From contig NZ_KB895467.1 of the NCBI RefSeq assembly GCF_000374865.1, forward strand, positions 1 through 64,000: a DNA stretch of 64,000 nucleotides, in the 5' to 3' direction. A model generated the notes under the pieces. It ran no database searches. It saw nothing but the letters and a program-made list of their open reading frames with translations, and had not been told where the DNA came from. Positions 35,041 through 44,074 of this stretch are shown here, piece after piece. This stretch comes from Arthrobacter sp. 135MFCol5.1 (GTDB lineage Bacteria > Actinomycetota > Actinomycetes > Actinomycetales > Micrococcaceae). Each line of letters starts with the position of its first letter. The stretch's first letter is position 1. The translations under genes were made by a program, and so were the position numbers.

Positions 35041-35177
35041 CGAAGTATCAAGTTCCCTTGCTTACGGCAGCCGCGCAAGTCACACTGGAAAGTGCGCCCC
35101 GCGACAATTACACGCATGGTCTTCATGCCGAAGCTGCCTTAGAGAGTTCCTGGGAGCGTACGACAAGGAGGATCCAG

Positions 35178-35771
35178 GTGAGTCCCAAAGGCGAAGCAGG
35201 CGGGCTGAAACAGCCCACAGCTGGTGTTGCTGTGCCCGTGAGCGGTGCCCAGGGCCTCCTGTTCACCGAGGACCTTCCGGTACTGGATGAGGACGCAGGC
35301 TACCGCGGCCCCACTGCCTGCAAAGCCGCAGGCATCACTTACCGGCAGCTCGACTACTGGGCGAGGACCGGTTTGGTTGAACCCGCCGTCCGCGGTGCCG
35401 CCGGCTCCGGCTCACAACGGCTGTACGGCTTCCGGGACATCCTGGTCCTCAAAGTGGTCAAGCGCCTCCTGGATACCGGGGTCTCCCTGCAGCAGATCCG
35501 GACCGCCGTCGAACACCTCCGGGAGCGCGGCGTCGAGGACCTGGCACAGATTACGCTCATGAGCGACGGTGCAAGCGTCTACGAGTGCACGTCCGCGGAT
35601 GAGGTCATAGACCTCGTCCAGGGTGGCCAGGGAGTCTTTGGCATCGCCGTTGGCCGTGTCTGGCGGGAAGTGGAAGGCAGCCTCGCGTCGCTGCCCAGCG
35701 AACATGCCGCGGAGCAATCCTTTCCCGACGACGAACTGAGCAAGCGCCGTGCGGCGCGGAAGATCAGCTGA
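35178..35771 (+). CDS. MerR-family regulator, Rv1830/ResR-like
   Basis: A 197-residue regulator. The MerR winged helix (about 40-110) includes KAAGITYRQLDYWARTGLVE and YGFRDILVLKVVKRLLDTG; a helical tail follows. Its place after garA, ftsR and the nuclease gene matches Rv1830, named ResR in recent M. tuberculosis work on growth control. GTG 35178 has AAGGAGG 6 nt upstream and is preferred to an ATG-type start 120 nt earlier. An inverted repeat overlaps its promoter. Confidence 0.88.
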   Translation: MSPKGEAGGLKQPTAGVAVPVSGAQGLLFTEDLPVLDEDAGYRGPTACKAAGITYRQLDYWARTGLVEPAVRGAAGSGSQRLYGFRDILVLKVVKRLLDTGVSLQQIRTAVEHLRERGVEDLAQITLMSDGASVYECTSADEVIDLVQGGQGVFGIAVGRVWREVEGSLASLPSEHAAEQSFPDDELSKRRAARKIS

Positions 35772-35773
35772 CA

Positions 35774-35835
35774 CCCGTTCCAATATTTAAGGGCCACCCT
35801 CCGGACGGAGGGTGGCCCTTAATTGTTGGAACGGG
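35774..35835. terminator. Bidirectional terminator between merR and parA
   Basis: An outer 10-bp stem (35774-35783 with 35826-35835), a small internal loop and an inner 17-bp stem rich in GC make one long hairpin between converging genes. TTAA at the base of the inner stem gives T-runs on both strands. Confidence 0.88.
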
Positions 35836-35837
35836 TC

Positions 35838-36656
35838 CTAGCGGGTACGGCTCCGCAGGCCGGCGCCTGCGGCCATGAGGTTGGCCAGGAGGTCGTCAAA
35901 CAATGCCGCCGCGGACTTGGCCGAATCGCCGGGCCAGTGATGCACGGGGTGGGCCGCACCCTGGATCTGCTGCCAATTGGCCTGCTCCGGGATCCTCGGG
36001 CTCAGCAGGAGTTCGCCGAACATGGACTCCATCTCCGCCAGCCGGTAGGTGTGCTCGGAGGAACCCGTGCGGACCCGGTTGGCCACGATGCCGGCAGGCG
36101 AAAGATTGGGGGCGAACTCCTGGCGGAACAGCTGGATGGCGCGCATGGTGCGTTCCGTGCCTGCCACCGAGAAGAGGCCGGGCTCGGCGACCAGGGCCAC
36201 CTTGTCGCTGGCGGCCCATGCCATGCGGGTCAGCCCGTTGAGGGACGGCGGGCAGTCGATCAGGACCAGCTGGTAGTCCCCGGCGCCGGCAAGTACGGCC
36301 GACAGCCTGCGGAGGTCGCGGCGGCCAAGGTCCGGCCGATCGTAGATGCCCGTGTAGGCGGAGCCGACGGCGACGTCCAGGACGGCGGGCCCGGAACCGT
36401 TGGCCGGGACGCGGTCAGCCCAGTTGCTTCGCACCACGTTCTCGGCCATCTTTGCCCGGCGGGGGCTCTTCAGCATCCTGCCGATGTCCAGATGGTCTCC
36501 GGGCTGGACTCCCAGTGCCGTGGTGGCGTCGGCGTGCGGATCTAGGTCCACCACCAGTGTGCGAATTCCGGCGGCCAGCGCCGCAGACGCCAATCCTGTG
36601 GTGACGGAAGTCTTGCCGACTCCACCCTTAAGGCTGCTGATGCTGACTACTTGCAC
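35838..36656 (-). CDS. Orphan ParA/MinD-type ATPase
   Basis: A 272-residue ATPase with the deviant Walker A SSLKGGVGKTSVTTGLA near the N-terminus, DLDPHADATTALG and IDCPPSLNGLTRMAW. No parB partner is adjacent. I chose GTG 36656 (VQVVSISSLKGG), with TAGGTT 12 nt upstream as a -10 and almost no leader; a TTG four codons earlier is an alternative. It is the second ParA-type protein in the window, and its cargo is unknown. Confidence 0.88.
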   Translation of the reverse strand: MQVVSISSLKGGVGKTSVTTGLASAALAAGIRTLVVDLDPHADATTALGVQPGDHLDIGRMLKSPRRAKMAENVVRSNWADRVPANGSGPAVLDVAVGSAYTGIYDRPDLGRRDLRRLSAVLAGAGDYQLVLIDCPPSLNGLTRMAWAASDKVALVAEPGLFSVAGTERTMRAIQLFRQEFAPNLSPAGIVANRVRTGSSEHTYRLAEMESMFGELLLSPRIPEQANWQQIQGAAHPVHHWPGDSAKSAAALFDDLLANLMAAGAGLRSRTR

Positions 36657-36668
36657 TTGAGAGACCAA

Positions 36669-36959
36669 AACCTAACGCCGGATGCCGTGTTGGGGGTAAT
36701 GTTTGCCTCGGCAGAGCCGAAGCCGGACGGTCCTGCCGCCCTACTCATCATATGTTGATGCGTCGGCGAATCCTGTTTTATCGGGCGTCGGCATGGCACC
36801 GACTGTGCTGCCGGGGCGGTTTCCGCCAGCCACGCTGAAAGCGTTCGGGACATGACGGGGAAATCTGTGATGGTGGCCACAAAGATTTGTGTTTGTCCTT
36901 GTAGGTCCTAGACACTGTGACCACTCATTCGATCCACCCCGCAATGATGCAGGAGAAGT
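36669..36959. other. Intergenic region between parA and pyc
   Basis: This 291-nt gap has the TAGGTT -10 candidate for parA on the minus strand (36669-36674) and, near pyc, a weak TTGTGT (36887-36892)-N16-TAGACA (36909-36914) promoter candidate. The pyc ATG is preceded by AGGAGA. I see no riboswitch or clear operator. Confidence 0.4.
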
Positions 36960-39900
36960 ATGTTTTCCAAAGTTCTGGTGGCCAACCGCGGTGAAATCGC
37001 GATCAGGGCCTTCCGCGCCGGCTATGAGCTGGGTGCCAAGACCGTTGCCGTTTTTCCGCAGGAGGACCGAAACTCGATCCATCGCCAGAAAGCGGACGAG
37101 GCCTACCTGATCGGCGAGGAAGGACACCCTGTCCGGGCCTACCTGGACGTGGCTGAGGTGGTCCGGGTTGCCAAGGAGTCGGGCGCGGACGCGATTTACC
37201 CGGGTTACGGCTTCCTCTCCGAGAACCCGGAGCTTGCCCGCGCGGCGAAGGCCGCTGGCATCACTTTCGTTGGTCCGCCTGCGGAAGTGCTGGAGCTTGC
37301 CGGCAACAAGGTGGCTGCCCTCAAGGCTGCCCGCGAGGCCGGTGTCCCCGTACTGAAGTCCAGCGAGCCCTCCAAGGACCTGGACGAGCTGCTGGCGGCC
37401 GCCGACGAGATCGGATTTCCCATCTTCGCAAAGGCTGTAGCGGGCGGCGGCGGCCGCGGCATGCGCCGGGTGGACACCCGCGAAGCCCTGCCTGAGGCCC
37501 TGAAGTCCGCGATGCGCGAGGCGGACGCTGCTTTCGGTGACCCCACCATGTTCCTGGAGCAGGCCGTCCTGCGCCCCCGCCATATCGAGGTGCAGATCCT
37601 TGCCGACGCAGAGGGCAACGTCATGCACCTCTTCGAGCGCGACTGCTCCATCCAGCGGCGGCACCAGAAGGTCATCGAGATCGCTCCCGCCCCCAACCTC
37701 GATGAGGGAATCCGGCAGGCCCTCTACCGGGACGCCGTGAAATTCGCCAAGGCCCTGAACTACGTCAACGCGGGCACGGTCGAATTCCTGGTGGACACCG
37801 AGGGTGAGCGGGCCGGCCAGCACGTCTTCATCGAAATGAACCCTCGCATCCAGGTGGAGCACACCGTCACCGAGGAAGTCACGGACGTGGACCTGGTCCA
37901 GGCCCAGATGCGGATCGCCTCCGGCGAGACCCTGGCCGACCTTGGACTGTCCCAGGACACCGTTAAACTCCGCGGCGCCGCCTTGCAGAGCCGCATCACC
38001 ACCGAGGATCCCGCCAATGGTTTCCGGCCCGACGTCGGAAAGATCACCGGCTACCGCTCGGCCGGCGGCGCCGGCGTGCGGCTCGACGGCGGCACTGTGT
38101 ACTCCGGTGCCGAGATCAGCCCCCACTTCGACTCCATGCTGGTCAAGCTCACCTGCCGCGGCCGGGACTACCCGTCAGCGGTGGCCCGTGCCCGCCGTGC
38201 CCTGGCCGAGTTCCGCATCCGCGGTGTCTCCACGAACATTCCCTTCCTCCAGGCCGTCCTGGACGACCCCGATTTCATCGCAGGCGATGTCGCCACCAAC
38301 TTCATCGACCAGCGCCCTGAACTGCTCAAGGCCCGTGTGTCGGCCGACCGTGGCACCAAGCTCCTGACGTGGCTGGCCGAGGTCACCGTCAACAAGCCCA
38401 ACGGCGAGCTGACCGTGCACTCCAACCCCGCCGACAAGCTGCCGGACGTCAAGGGCAAGGAGGCGGCAGCGGGTTCGCGCCAGAGGCTCCTTGAGCTGGG
38501 CCCGGAGGGCTTCGCCAAGGCATTGCGCGAGCAGACCGCCGTGGCGGTCACGGACACCACGTTCCGCGACGCACACCAGTCCCTGCTGGCCACCCGCGTC
38601 CGCACCCGCGACCTCGTTGCCGCCGGGCCCGCCGTCACGGCGTTGCTCCCGCAGCTGCTGTCCGTTGAGGCGTGGGGCGGCGCAACCTACGATGTCGCCC
38701 TCCGCTTCCTCGGTGAGGACCCCTGGGACCGGCTCGCCGCGCTGCGCAAGGCGATGCCGAACGTGTGCATTCAGATGCTCCTTCGCGGCCGCAACACGGT
38801 TGGCTACACGCCGTACCCCGAAGAAGTGACGGAGGCCTTCGTGAACGAGGCCGCCGCCACCGGCATCGACATCTTCCGTATCTTTGACGCCTTGAACGAC
38901 GTCAGCCAGATGGCCCCGGCCATCCGGGCGGTCCGCGCCACCGGCACCGCCGTCGCCGAAGTGGCGCTCTGCTACACCGGCGACATGCTGGACCCGGAAG
39001 AGAAGCTGTACACCCTTGACTACTACTTGGAGTTGGCGCAGAAGATCGTGGACGCCGGCGCCCATATCCTGGCCATCAAGGACATGGCGGGCCTGCTCCG
39101 CCCTGCGGCCGCGGCAAAGCTCGTGGCCGCCTTGCGGGAACGGTTCGACCTGCCCGTCCACCTGCACACGCACGACACGGCGGGCGGCCAGCTGGCCACC
39201 CTGCTCGCCGCCATCGACGCCGGTGTGGACGCCGTGGATGTCGCAGCGGCATCGCTGGCCGGCACCACCAGCCAGCCCTCGGCGTCGGCCCTTGTAGCGG
39301 CCCTGGCCCACACGCCGCGCGACACCGGCATCAGCCTGGACGCGGTCAGCTCGCTGGAACCGTACTGGGAAGCGGTGCGCCGCGTGTATGCCCCGTTCGA
39401 GTCCGGCCTGCCGGGCCCCACCGGCCGCGTATACAAGCACGAAATCCCCGGCGGCCAGTTGTCCAACCTCCGCCAGCAGGCCATGGCATTGGGCCTGGGG
39501 GAGCGCTTCGAAGCGATCGAGGACATGTACACGGCCGCGGACCGGATCCTGGGCCACTTGGTGAAGGTGACGCCGTCCTCGAAGGTGGTGGGTGACCTCG
39601 CGCTCCACTTGGTGGGCCTCAACGCCGATCCCGCGGATTTTGAAGCGAATCCACAGAATTACGACATCCCCGACTCCGTCATCGGTTTCCTGTCCGGCGA
39701 GCTCGGTGATCCTCCGGGAGGCTGGCCCGAGCCCTTCCGCACCAAGGCCCTGCAGGGCAGGAGCGTAAAGGTCCGCGATGTCGAGCTCAGCGCCGAGGAC
39801 AGCGCGGCCCTGAAGTCCGATTCGAAGACCCGCCAGCACACGCTGAACCGGTTGCTTTTCGACGGACCCACCAAGGACTACCTCAAGAGCGTGGACACGT

Positions 39901-40358
39901 ACGGCAACATCTCCGTGCTGGATACCCGGGACTACCTCTACGGACTCCAGCGCGGCACCGAGCACGAAATCCAGCTGGAACGCGGCGTCCGCCTCATCGC
40001 CTCCCTGGAAGCCGTCTCGGAGCCGGACGAGAAGGGCATGCGCACCGTCATGTGCACCCTCAACGGTCAGTCCCGGCCGGTCGTGGTGCGGGACCGTTCC
40101 GTGGTCAGCAACGTCAAGGCGGCCGAGAAAGCCGATCCCGGCCAGCCGGGCCAGGTGGCGGCACCCTTCGCCGGCGCCGTCACTGTCACCGTCAAGCCCG
40201 GCGACACCGTCAAGCCCGGAGACACCGTGGCAACGATCGAAGCGATGAAGATGGAAGCTTCCATCACGACGCCGGTAGCCGGCAAGGTGGCCAGGCTCGC
40301 CATCTCCGCCGTCGAGCAGGTCCAAGGCGGGGATCTGCTGCTGGTGATCGAGGAGTAG
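36960..40358 (+). CDS. pyc: Pyruvate carboxylase
   Basis: A 1132-residue biotin enzyme that makes oxaloacetate from pyruvate, bicarbonate and ATP. The biotin carboxylase domain fills about 1-450 (KVLVANRGEIAIRAFRAGYE, KAVAGGGGRGMRRV, MNPRIQVEHTVTEEV). The carboxyltransferase domain starts at about 525 (TDTTFRDAHQSLLATRVR), with KDMAGLL and HTHDTAG metal and substrate motifs. The C-terminal biotinyl domain carries EAMKMEAS with the biotin Lys. Full length for a single-chain actinobacterial enzyme. It replenishes oxaloacetate, which PrpC also consumes. Confidence 0.97.
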   Translation: MFSKVLVANRGEIAIRAFRAGYELGAKTVAVFPQEDRNSIHRQKADEAYLIGEEGHPVRAYLDVAEVVRVAKESGADAIYPGYGFLSENPELARAAKAAGITFVGPPAEVLELAGNKVAALKAAREAGVPVLKSSEPSKDLDELLAAADEIGFPIFAKAVAGGGGRGMRRVDTREALPEALKSAMREADAAFGDPTMFLEQAVLRPRHIEVQILADAEGNVMHLFERDCSIQRRHQKVIEIAPAPNLDEGIRQALYRDAVKFAKALNYVNAGTVEFLVDTEGERAGQHVFIEMNPRIQVEHTVTEEVTDVDLVQAQMRIASGETLADLGLSQDTVKLRGAALQSRITTEDPANGFRPDVGKITGYRSAGGAGVRLDGGTVYSGAEISPHFDSMLVKLTCRGRDYPSAVARARRALAEFRIRGVSTNIPFLQAVLDDPDFIAGDVATNFIDQRPELLKARVSADRGTKLLTWLAEVTVNKPNGELTVHSNPADKLPDVKGKEAAAGSRQRLLELGPEGFAKALREQTAVAVTDTTFRDAHQSLLATRVRTRDLVAAGPAVTALLPQLLSVEAWGGATYDVALRFLGEDPWDRLAALRKAMPNVCIQMLLRGRNTVGYTPYPEEVTEAFVNEAAATGIDIFRIFDALNDVSQMAPAIRAVRATGTAVAEVALCYTGDMLDPEEKLYTLDYYLELAQKIVDAGAHILAIKDMAGLLRPAAAAKLVAALRERFDLPVHLHTHDTAGGQLATLLAAIDAGVDAVDVAAASLAGTTSQPSASALVAALAHTPRDTGISLDAVSSLEPYWEAVRRVYAPFESGLPGPTGRVYKHEIPGGQLSNLRQQAMALGLGERFEAIEDMYTAADRILGHLVKVTPSSKVVGDLALHLVGLNADPADFEANPQNYDIPDSVIGFLSGELGDPPGGWPEPFRTKALQGRSVKVRDVELSAEDSAALKSDSKTRQHTLNRLLFDGPTKDYLKSVDTYGNISVLDTRDYLYGLQRGTEHEIQLERGVRLIASLEAVSEPDEKGMRTVMCTLNGQSRPVVVRDRSVVSNVKAAEKADPGQPGQVAAPFAGAVTVTVKPGDTVKPGDTVATIEAMKMEASITTPVAGKVARLAISAVEQVQGGDLLLVIEE

Positions 40359-40378
40359 ACGGGCCACAGCCAGGTAAA

Positions 40379-40416
40379 CGAAGGGGGCCTCCCGGCAACG
40401 GGAGGCCCCCTTCGTC
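40379..40416. terminator. Bidirectional terminator between pyc and the acyl-CoA ligase gene
   Basis: A perfect 16-bp stem (40379-40394 and 40399-40414) capped by a GCAA tetraloop lies between the two converging genes. Confidence 0.9.
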
Positions 40417-40429
40417 TGCTGGCGCCTTG

Positions 40430-42238
40430 CTACGAACGCGGCGCGGAGTACATTTCCTCGATGACCGTTTCGAAGTCCTTTATCACCTGGGCCCGCTTCA
40501 CCTTCATGGAAGGGGTCAGGTGCCCGGAAGCCTCGGTGAAGTCCGCCGGAACGATCCGGAAGGACTTGATGGCTTCGGCCTGCGAGACCGACGTGTTTGC
40601 CGCGGTGATCAGGTCCTGCACCGCCGCCTTCACTACCGGATTGCCCGCGGCCTGCTCGAGCGTCGTGTCCGCTGGAAGGCCGTGGCGCTGGAGCCAGCCC
40701 GGCAGTGCTTCCTGGTCCAGGGTCACCAAGGCGCCGATGAAGGGCCTGTTGTCGCCCACCACCAGGACCTGGGAGACCAGGGCGTCGGCGCGGATCTGGT
40801 CCTCCAGGAGGGCCGGGATCACGTTCTTGCCGCCGGCGGTAACGATGATCTCCTTCTTCCGCCCGGTGATCCACACGAAGCCTTCCTCGTCCAGCCGGCC
40901 GATGTCTCCGGTGTGGAACCAGCCGTCGGTGAACGCCTCGCCGGTGAGGTCCTCCCGTCGGTAGTAGCCCCGCATGACGCAGACGCCCTTGGCCAGGATC
41001 TCGCCGTCGTCGGCGATCTTGACCGCGTTGCCCGGCAGCGGCTTGCCCACCGATCCGATCTTGATCCGTGACGGCGTGTTGACCGTGATGGGAGCGGTGG
41101 TCTCGGTGAGGCCGTATCCCTCCAGCACCTGCAGCCCGATTCCTTGGAAGAAATGACCCAGCCGCTCGCCCAGGGGGCCGCCGCCGGACACGGCGTGCGC
41201 GACGTGTCCGCCCATTGCCGCCCGCAACTTGCCGTACACCAGTTTGTCGAACAGGGCGTGGCGCAACTTCAGGCCCAGCCCCACCCGTCCGTCCTGGCGT
41301 GCCTTGGAGAACGCAATGGCGGTGTCGGCTGCCCGGTGGAAGATGGCGCCCTTGCCGCCGTCCTCCGCTTTGGTCAGTGCGGAGTTGTAGACCTTCTCGA
41401 AGACCCTCGGTACCGCCAGGATGAAGGTGGGCTCGTAGCTCTGCAGGTCGCCCAGGAGGTTCTTGATGTCGGGGGTGTGGGCCACGGTGGTGCCGGCGGC
41501 CATCGCAAGCACGGAAATGAAGCGGGCGAACACGTGGGCCATCGGCAGGAACATGATGGTCTTGGCGTTCTCGTGGACGATGTCGCCGATGATGGCCAGG
41601 GCGTTGTCCGAGAGCTCCACGAAGTTCCCGTGCGTCAGCTCGCAGCCCTTGGGCCGTCCCGTGGTTCCGGAGGTGTAGATGATGGTGGCGACGTCGCCAA
41701 GGTTCGCTGCGCTGCGTCGCTTTTCGAGTTCTTCATCGCTGACGTCCCGGCCGGCATCGCGGAGCGCGTCCAGTCCCTGGCCCTCAAGCTGCCAGACGTG
41801 CTGCACGGCCGTGAGCCCCTCAGCCGTAACGGCCTGGCGGATGACGTTCTCGTGGTGCGCGGATTCGCCGAAAGCGGCCACAGCGCCCGAATCCCCGAGG
41901 TTCCAGGCGACCTGGGACGGGGACGACGTTTCATAGATGGGGACCGACACTGCACCGGCGAACCAGATGGAGAAGTCGACCAGTGCCCACTCGTAACGGG
42001 TGCGGGACATGATGCCCACGCGGTCGCCTGCAGCAACGCCGCTGGCGATCAGGCCCTTGGCCAAGGCTCTGACATCTGCCAGGAAGTCCGTGGCGGCAAC
42101 GTTCTGCCACGCGCCCCCGGCATCCAGGCGCGAAAACAGTGCCGGATTGCTGGCCTTGCCTGCCTGCCGCAACACCAGGTCGGTGATGTTGGATTCGGGT
42201 GGGACAACAACCAGGGGCGGAACACTGAATTCGCGCAC
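40430..42238 (-). CDS. Long-chain fatty-acid-CoA ligase, FadD15-like
   Basis: A 602-residue ANL-family enzyme. Motifs are IIYTSGTTGRPKGCELTHGN at about 189, GYGLTETTAPIT, and TGDIGRLDEEGFVWITGRKK with the C-terminal catalytic lysine region SPSMKVKR-like HLTPSMKVKRAQV. It resembles FadD15 of mycobacteria, whose gene also lies near this group of wall genes. GTG 42238 has AAAGGAGC upstream. Natural chain length is unknown. Confidence 0.92.
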   Translation of the reverse strand: MREFSVPPLVVVPPESNITDLVLRQAGKASNPALFSRLDAGGAWQNVAATDFLADVRALAKGLIASGVAAGDRVGIMSRTRYEWALVDFSIWFAGAVSVPIYETSSPSQVAWNLGDSGAVAAFGESAHHENVIRQAVTAEGLTAVQHVWQLEGQGLDALRDAGRDVSDEELEKRRSAANLGDVATIIYTSGTTGRPKGCELTHGNFVELSDNALAIIGDIVHENAKTIMFLPMAHVFARFISVLAMAAGTTVAHTPDIKNLLGDLQSYEPTFILAVPRVFEKVYNSALTKAEDGGKGAIFHRAADTAIAFSKARQDGRVGLGLKLRHALFDKLVYGKLRAAMGGHVAHAVSGGGPLGERLGHFFQGIGLQVLEGYGLTETTAPITVNTPSRIKIGSVGKPLPGNAVKIADDGEILAKGVCVMRGYYRREDLTGEAFTDGWFHTGDIGRLDEEGFVWITGRKKEIIVTAGGKNVIPALLEDQIRADALVSQVLVVGDNRPFIGALVTLDQEALPGWLQRHGLPADTTLEQAAGNPVVKAAVQDLITAANTSVSQAEAIKSFRIVPADFTEASGHLTPSMKVKRAQVIKDFETVIEEMYSAPRS

Positions 42239-42395
42239 TATAGCTCCTTTGATATCTGAAGTCCCGCGCAGGGGGTTGCCTAAAGACTAATACCCCGGGC
42301 GGGACTGTGCAGTACATAAACCTACTGGCGAGTAACTTAGCCGTCAATGAGAGCCGTGTGCGCCCGCGTATGTCAAGACAATTCCGGTGCCCGCC

Positions 42396-42401
42396 TAGAA
42401 T
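42396..42401 (+). promoter_or_regulatory. Candidate -10 box for leaderless ROK kinase mRNA
   Basis: TAGAAT ends 8 nt before the ATG at 42410. It also supports that ATG, rather than an upstream in-frame codon, as the start. Confidence 0.5.
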
Positions 42402-42409
42402 GGTGGACT

Positions 42410-43501
42410 ATGTACGGAGCGTTGCCCGGCGATCAGGCCGGCCCCCTTGGAAGACCGGCTCCCTGGCGGCGCCGTCCCGCCATCCAGCGCGCCGGACGGT
42501 TGCACGGCGGCGGCGTCCGCGGGCACCTCCGCCTTGGCCGCAAGGGATTGGCCATCGGGATCGATATCGGGGGGACCAAGGTCGCCGCGGGCGTTGTGGA
42601 CGCCGAAGGCCGGATTCTCAGCGAAGCGCGCCGGTCCACGCCTGGCACCGACCCGCGGGCGGTGGAGCAGGTCATTGTCGAACTCGTCGAGGAACTGGGC
42701 CGGGGCCACCGCATCTGGTCGGTGGGAATCGGCGCCGCAGGGTGGATGGACCTGGCCGGCGGAACCGTCCTCTTCAGTCCGCATCTGGCCTGGCGCAACG
42801 AGCCTCTCCGCGAGAACCTGCAACGGCTCCTTCGCCGTCCCGTGCTCCTGACCAACGACGCCGATGCTGCGGCGTGGGCGGAATGGCGCTTCGGTGCCGG
42901 CCAAGGGGAGGACCGCCTGGTGTGCATCACCCTTGGGACTGGAATCGGCGGGGCCATGGTGATGGACGGCAGGGTGGAACGCGGCCGCTTCGGAGTTGCC
43001 GGCGAGTTTGGCCACCAGATCATCATGCCCGGCGGCCACCGGTGCGAGTGCGGCAACCGCGGATGCTGGGAACAATACGCATCGGGCAACGCCCTGGGCC
43101 GCGAGGCCCGGCTCCTCGCCCGGGCAAATTCGCCCGTAGCCCAGGACCTGCTGGCGGCCGTGGGCGGACGTCCGGAGGCAATCACGGGTGCCATCGTCAC
43201 GGAACTGGCCCTGGCAGGCGACCGTGCCTCGCGCGAACTGATCGAGGAAGTGGGCGAATGGCTTGGCCTGGGACTGGCCAACCTGGCCGCAGCCCTCGAT
43301 CCAGGCATGTTCGTCATCGGCGGGGGCTTGTGCTCTGCGGGTGACCTGCTGGTGCAGCCGGCCCGCAAGGCGTTCTCCCGGAACCTCACCGGCCGTGGCT
43401 TCCGGCCGGAAGCGGCCATCGAACTGGCGGCCCTGGGTCCCAATGCCGGCCTGATCGGCGCAGCCGACCTCTCCCGCGTCAGCAGCCGCGTCCGCAGCTG
43501 A
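42410..43501 (+). CDS. ROK-family sugar kinase, probable glucokinase
   Basis: A 363-residue kinase. The ATP-binding start GIDIGGTKVAAGVV lies at about 48-61, LGTGIGGAMVMDG is the second phosphate loop, and CECGNRGCWEQYASG is the ROK zinc motif. A 45-residue Arg/Gly-rich N-terminal extension precedes the fold; the TAGAAT box just before ATG 42410 suggests it is translated. Glucose specificity is inferred from family similarity only. It diverges from the acyl-CoA ligase gene. Confidence 0.9.
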   Translation: MYGALPGDQAGPLGRPAPWRRRPAIQRAGRLHGGGVRGHLRLGRKGLAIGIDIGGTKVAAGVVDAEGRILSEARRSTPGTDPRAVEQVIVELVEELGRGHRIWSVGIGAAGWMDLAGGTVLFSPHLAWRNEPLRENLQRLLRRPVLLTNDADAAAWAEWRFGAGQGEDRLVCITLGTGIGGAMVMDGRVERGRFGVAGEFGHQIIMPGGHRCECGNRGCWEQYASGNALGREARLLARANSPVAQDLLAAVGGRPEAITGAIVTELALAGDRASRELIEEVGEWLGLGLANLAAALDPGMFVIGGGLCSAGDLLVQPARKAFSRNLTGRGFRPEAAIELAALGPNAGLIGAADLSRVSSRVRS

Positions 43502-43519
43502 CCTGGCCGGGGAGCCCTG

Positions 43520-44074
43520 CTAGACCCTCGCGCCGTCGTCGTCGCCGTTGTTTTCCTGCGGCAGCTTCATGATCAGGTACACGGTCGCGAGCACGAAGAC
43601 GGCAACAATGCCGACGATCGCCAGCAGGGGTGCCGACCGCCAGAACATTGCCGACAACAGCAGCGCCACCGGTCCGCCCACGGCTCCCAGCCACGCCAGC
43701 ATGGTCAGCGGATCGGTGCCGGCCAGGCTGGGCGGCTCCTCGGGCACGAACTCACCGCCGTCGTCGTCAACCTCATAGTCGCGGGGTCCCTCGGACGGGC
43801 CGGCAGGCTCCGTGCCCGTCCCGCCGGCGGCTGCCGCCTGGCGCTCCGCCGCCGGCATCCCTGCCAGCCCCAGGGGGTCGAAGTCCTGGAACGACGGCGG
43901 CTGGTGGGTTTCCGGCGCTCCGGACACCTTCCCGGACGGTGGCAGCTGGCCGCCTGCCGGGGTATCAGGGCGCGTTGCCACGGTGTCCGATTCGAGCCGT
44001 GCCACCAGGTCCAGCCAGACGGCGTCATCCTGGCTGGCCCCCGGATCCGGCTGGCCCGGGTCATGCCTGTTCAT
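43520..44074 (-). CDS. Hypothetical membrane protein
   Basis: A 184-residue protein with an acidic, Pro/Gly-rich cytoplasmic N-terminus (about 1-120) and two hydrophobic helices near the end (about 124-142 and 147-168), followed by an acidic tail. I recognise no family. Its ATG lies inside the end of the upstream alpha/beta hydrolase gene (14-nt overlap), so it is coupled to the two hydrolases and may act with them. Confidence 0.75.
   Translation of the reverse strand: MNRHDPGQPDPGASQDDAVWLDLVARLESDTVATRPDTPAGGQLPPSGKVSGAPETHQPPSFQDFDPLGLAGMPAAERQAAAAGGTGTEPAGPSEGPRDYEVDDDGGEFVPEEPPSLAGTDPLTMLAWLGAVGGPVALLLSAMFWRSAPLLAIVGIVAVFVLATVYLIMKLPQENNGDDDGARV

Noticed and set aside
36669..36959. Riboswitch or biotin operator before pyc
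   Set aside because: No palindromic BirA-type site or structured aptamer could be recognised.
38175..40874. 899-codon minus-strand frame opposite pyc
   Set aside because: No domain, no ribosome site, and it lies wholly antisense to a clear pyruvate carboxylase; typical of GC-rich DNA.
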